Source of the DNA: Temnopleurus reevesii
Taxonomy: Eukaryota; Echinodermata; Echinoidea; Temnopleuroida; Temnopleuridae
Direction: 5' to 3'
NCBI GenBank assembly: GCA_036244855.1
Contig: BQKZ01000278.1
Coordinates: forward strand, 48,622 to 112,621
Length of the DNA: 64,000 bases
This document shows positions 63,838 through 64,000 of the stretch, piece by piece. Below the pieces are notes generated by a model. The model had not been told where the DNA came from, ran no database searches, and saw nothing but the letters and a program-made list of their open reading frames with translations. Numbering within the stretch: the stretch's first letter is position 1; each line of letters opens with the position of its first letter. The position numbers and the translations under genes are program-made.

Positions 63838-63960
63838 CTCATATTCTGTAGAGAAATGTTGAACAGGTACTGCACCTGCTCAGTGAATAAACATGGAAGG
63901 TATTTCTTTTGTGATCACGAAGCTATAGTATTTTGATGGCTTGAATGAAGTTGAATATTT
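63838..63960 (-). repeat. Inverted single copy of the 55270-55675 repeat unit
   Basis: TGTTGAACAGGTACTGCACC then TGCTCAGTGAATAAA and GGCTTGAATGAAG are the reverse complement of landmarks in the intronic array 8 kb upstream. Runs to near the window end. Confidence 0.7.
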
Positions 63961-64000
63961 TGTCCAATTCCTTTGTCACTTCTGCTCATAGTGAGGAGAA

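Noticed and set aside
1..64000. CRISPR arrays, operons or prokaryotic regulatory sites
   Set aside because: The window is clearly a eukaryotic intron-rich gene; no direct-repeat/spacer array is present.

Overview
The window is a single-gene eukaryotic locus: about 64 kb of AT-rich DNA holding the 3' two-thirds of one ankyrin gene on the + strand. Coding exons are small and GC-richer, splice sites are GT/AG, and nearly everything else is intron. The protein matches the membrane-adaptor ankyrins (Ank1/2/3, Drosophila Ank2, C. elegans UNC-44): end of ZU5-N, ZU5-C, UPA, death domain, then a long acidic regulatory tail. The membrane-binding ankyrin repeats lie upstream of the window. Frequent TACATGTA-type words, many short inverted-repeat elements and the intron style suggest a marine invertebrate deuterostome, most likely an echinoderm such as a sea urchin. 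The organism is inference; the ankyrin identity is firm.

Layout. 1-4616: exons for ZU5-C, UPA and the start of the linker. 6700-12469: three in-frame microexons of 24, 21 and 27 nt. 9329-12306: a piece bounded by single N's that repeats the ZU5-C/UPA exons already seen at 361-2559. It is almost certainly an alternative-haplotype contig placed in the wrong position, because the 39 bases before its left N recur right after its right N. 15063-18007: linker and death domain. 21926-28375: a run of phase-0 exons, four of exactly 39 nt, giving a charged helical segment. 30312-31274 and 38258-45184: two giant exons of about 321 and 2,258 codons, equivalent in position and character to the neuronal giant-ankyrin insert. 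The second contains 11 copies of a 62-64 residue unit, one in-frame TAG, and a donor at 45031/45032. If that donor is not used, reading continues 50 codons to a stop and adds a strongly hydrophobic C-terminal segment. 48747-60547: nine tail exons ending in the conserved VTRK-type ankyrin C-terminus. 60548-64000: 3' UTR and flank.

How it works together. ZU5/UPA binds spectrin, the death domain follows, and the giant exons extend the polypeptide into a long disordered tail. Nearly all linker and early tail exons are symmetric (phase 0-0) and can be skipped without a frame change, which points to heavy alternative splicing. The most notable predictions are a tail-anchored giant isoform ending at 45184, the 39-nt exon array, the microexon cluster, and repeated tandem duplications that straddle splice sites.
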